Origin: Methanocorpusculum sp.
Lineage (GTDB): Archaea > Halobacteriota > Methanomicrobia > Methanomicrobiales > Methanocorpusculaceae
NCBI GenBank assembly: GCA_030539595.1
Contig: JAUNXW010000018.1
Location: forward strand, 1 to 15,973
Reading direction: 5' to 3'
Length of the DNA stretch: 15,973 nucleotides
Below, piece by piece: positions 14,350-15,973 of this stretch. Below the pieces are notes generated by a model. The model saw nothing but the letters and a program-made list of their open reading frames with translations. It was not told the DNA's origin and did not search any database. Position 1 is the stretch's first letter; each line of letters opens with the position of its first letter. The position numbers were made by a program, and so were the translations under genes.

Positions 14350-14570
14350 GTGAGACACCAAAAAACACGAAATCAATACTAAAACACGAAAGGAGATTGA
14401 TTTTGTTGAATGCTGACTTAGGTTCATTAATACACACGAACACACTAAACTTTTTCCAAAAAAAACACTAAAGTTTGAGTGTAAATTTATTCAGACTAAC
14501 TTTGACGAAATAAATCCGCACTCACTCTTTTGTGTATTTAGTTTGATTTTACTGGTTTTCAGTGTCTCGC
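14350..14570. repeat. 221-bp imperfect inverted-repeat element (MITE-like or long hairpin)
   Basis: The arms at 14350-14394 and 14524-14570 align as inverted copies over about 45 bases with roughly 80 percent identity. Blocks run in the same order: G-Y-GAGACAC, AAAA, AAATCAA, ACTAAA, ACAC and AAAG-AG. A second stem lies at the exact centre: ACACT plus AAACTTT (14442-14453) pairs with AAAGTTT and AGTGT (14470-14476, 14478-14482), with one bulged G and a 16-base loop. Partial pairing continues between. The words AACACGAA and ACACTAAA recur inside. No open reading frame is present, so this could be a non-autonomous mobile element or a long RNA hairpin in the leader of the operon or the tail of the next gene. 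No target-site duplication is obvious. Confidence 0.55.
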
Positions 14571-14592
14571 TAAATAATGAACAAGAACGGCG

Positions 14593-14600
14593 AAAAAAAA
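14593..14600 (-). terminator. Poly-T terminator after the large surface protein
   Basis: Eight T on the minus strand lie seven bases after the stop codon of the surface protein gene, in the usual archaeal position. Confidence 0.5.
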
Positions 14601-14607
14601 TAAGAGT

Positions 14608-15973
14608 TTATTTTCTTCTTATCGCAAGAAGAACACAACCAAGCCCGGCAATTAATCCTGCTGCGCACAAGGGACTTGCCGTCGCTGTTGCTGTCGGCTG
14701 AACCGAAGAAGTTGCCGTCTGTGCAGGCGCGGTTACAGTTACGAGAGGTTCAGCGGTTGCGGTCGGGACAACTATTGTCTCATCAGCCTTCGCTGAGCCT
14801 TTTTCGTAGACTATAGCGAACGGTGAGAACTCTGTTGTTACAGCTTCGTAGTAGACTGTGCCGTCTTTTACTGTATACATTGTCGGGAGCTTAGTCCAGA
14901 GACCTTTGGCGTCACAGTGATATAAACAGATATCTGCGGGTGTGTATCCTGCTTTTTCTATTTCCGCTACGGTGAGCTTGAACTGAACAGATGATTCTTT
15001 ACCAGACGGGTAGTTGGGAATATTAATCTCAAATATCTTGACTGTCTCTTTTCCTTTCGGTGCGGGGGTGTCGGATTCTGCGATTAAGGCAACCGAGCCG
15101 CTGACGCCTGCGGGAAGGTCAACAGAGGTAACCGTCGGGCTTGAGCCGAAGCTGACTGTTCCGCCGTTGGTGACAGAGCGGTCATATTCTTTGTAGTTGC
15201 CTGAGCCTGTATCAGTTCCTCCTCCGCTGCGTGACGGTGAAGGCGGGTTGACAGGTTGTGTGATTGTGAAGTTGCCTGCGTTGACGTAGTCTGCCGCATG
15301 GTAGTTATTGCCTCTGGTTACGTTGACACGGACAATGTATTCACCTACTGCGCTGACGTTTTCTTCATCGTTGTATGTTACGTTGGTAATGTCGCCCATC
15401 CCGCTGTATTTTGCACTGACGACGGTTGTGAGGTTTGCTCCGTTGTAAACCGCTGAGGTTGGTGTCAGGGTGAAGTCCGATTCGCTTGGAACAACTTTGT
15501 TTATTGTCAGTGTTCCGATTGTAATGTCCGTTTCTGTCGCGTTGTAGTTCGTTCCGTCTGCAATGCTTACATTTACCTGATATGCGGTTGCATTTATCGG
15601 GACTGTGTCGCCGTTAGCACCTTTGTATTTGACTGTGATTTCACCAAGTCCGTTTACACTTGTGTTGGCTTTAACAGATACAGGCTGTGCTTCTCCTGTG
15701 AAGTTGACAGACGACGGAATTGTATAGTTCAAATCAGTCAGGACGGGTGTCTTTTTGTTTATGATTATGTTGCCAACGTAGATTTCAGCTGCACTGTAGT
15801 TGCTGCCGGCAGCTATTGATGCGTTGACTTTGTATGTTCCTGCGTTTTTAGGTTCGGTTGTCAGTCCGTTGTATTTGACTGTGATTCCACCAAGTCCGAA
15901 GGTACCGGATGCATTTGTTATGCTGACGTTGTGTTCTGCACCGTCATAGGTGTAAGTCGTTGGAAGTGCAGGA
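14608..15973 (-). CDS. Large surface protein with MBG-like repeats, PGF-pre-PGF domain and C-terminal anchor (5' end outside the window)
   Basis: The frame is open from the right edge to the stop, giving 454 visible residues; the apparent start at 15732 is an internal TTG. Three MBG-like beta repeats of about 80-85 residues come first, with shared words YDG/YNG, ITVKY, GTNY/GSNY/GNNY and TINK. A Gly/Ser-rich linker follows, then a PGF-pre-PGF domain of about 150 residues (VKIFEINIP, EKAGYTPADICLYHCD, GLWTKLPT, TTEFSPFAIVYEK). Next is a Thr/Ala/Pro/Val linker, probably glycosylated. The end is a hydrophobic segment ASPLCAAGLIAGLG followed by IRRK, resembling a sorting or anchor signal. PGF-pre-PGF domains are found in archaeal surface proteins, often next to archaeosortase signals; no canonical PGF triplet is present here. 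It is probably an adhesin or cell-envelope protein. Confidence 0.85.
   Translation of the reverse strand, partial: PALPTTYTYDGAEHNVSITNASGTFGLGGITVKYNGLTTEPKNAGTYKVNASIAAGSNYSAAEIYVGNIIINKKTPVLTDLNYTIPSSVNFTGEAQPVSVKANTSVNGLGEITVKYKGANGDTVPINATAYQVNVSIADGTNYNATETDITIGTLTINKVVPSESDFTLTPTSAVYNGANLTTVVSAKYSGMGDITNVTYNDEENVSAVGEYIVRVNVTRGNNYHAADYVNAGNFTITQPVNPPSPSRSGGGTDTGSGNYKEYDRSVTNGGTVSFGSSPTVTSVDLPAGVSGSVALIAESDTPAPKGKETVKIFEINIPNYPSGKESSVQFKLTVAEIEKAGYTPADICLYHCDAKGLWTKLPTMYTVKDGTVYYEAVTTEFSPFAIVYEKGSAKADETIVVPTATAEPLVTVTAPAQTATSSVQPTATATASPLCAAGLIAGLGCVLLAIRRK
15253..15973 (-). repeat. Tandem MBG-like protein repeats, about 250 bases each
   Basis: Three units are visible at about 15973-15715, 15714-15463 and 15462-15253. 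Each encodes a beta-rich unit with a Y/F-x-G start, a G-x-G-x-I-T-V-K-Y centre and an NY-x-A end. The copies are diverged, so this is an old duplication. More units probably lie beyond the right edge. Confidence 0.6.

Noticed and set aside
14378..14476. Recurring ACTAAA and ACACGAA words considered as a CRISPR-like array
   Set aside because: The words are 6-8 bases, irregularly spaced and without constant repeats or spacers; they belong to the inverted-repeat element.
15714..15732. Position 15732 considered as the start of the surface protein gene
   Set aside because: The codon is TTG inside an MBG-like repeat, with no ribosome binding site, and the frame stays open with matching repeat sequence to the window edge.

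Overview
The window is AT-rich archaeal DNA, most likely from a methanogen of the Methanomicrobiales type; I cannot name the species. The evidence is an archaeal (anhydromevalonate phosphate) mevalonate-pathway cluster, a surface protein with a PGF-pre-PGF domain, Thr/Pro-rich linkers on surface proteins, an S-layer-like protein in operon with a MacB-type ABC transporter, archaeal TATA boxes and several apparently leaderless starts.

Region 1 (1-4341) is an accessory, surface-oriented block. It holds two related membrane-anchored proteins with a segment resembling the ADAM/reprolysin (M12B) propeptide but no protease domain. Between them lie a truncated BRO-N (phage antirepressor-like) remnant on the minus strand and a membrane-spanning one-component regulator: signal peptide, Ig-like ectodomain between two Thr/Pro linkers, one transmembrane helix and two winged HTH domains. 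A lipoprotein follows. None has a known function; the layout suggests a surface-sensing regulator with adjacent surface targets.

Region 2 (4373-6637) has a small secreted protein overlapping an HD-domain (SAMHD1-like) phosphohydrolase on the plus strand, facing a convergent Sel1-repeat protein. A divergent regulatory region follows.

Region 3 (6638-10328) is a tightly packed operon: UbiX flavin prenyltransferase, a UbiD-family decarboxylase and an aconitase-X large subunit, then an M50 membrane metalloprotease. The first three fit the archaeal mevalonate route: dehydratase makes trans-anhydromevalonate phosphate, and a prenyl-FMN decarboxylase turns it into isopentenyl phosphate. The dehydratase small subunit is not in this window. 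Two of the three gene junctions are ATGA overlaps.

Region 4 (10329-11048) is largely non-coding. It carries a minus-strand tRNA-Leu(CAA) with two stem mismatches and a cluster of short inverted repeats that may be a structured RNA.

Region 5 (11049-15973), minus strand, is a three-gene operon (S-layer-like COG1361-type protein, LolD/MacB-type ATPase, FtsX-type permease). Upstream is a 221-bp imperfect inverted-repeat element, then the 3' part of a large surface protein with tandem MBG-like repeats, a PGF-pre-PGF domain and a C-terminal membrane anchor, running off the right edge.

A window-wide pattern stands out: in each operon the promoter-proximal genes favour A/C at codon third positions and the distal genes favour T/G, with the switch visible even inside the HD gene.
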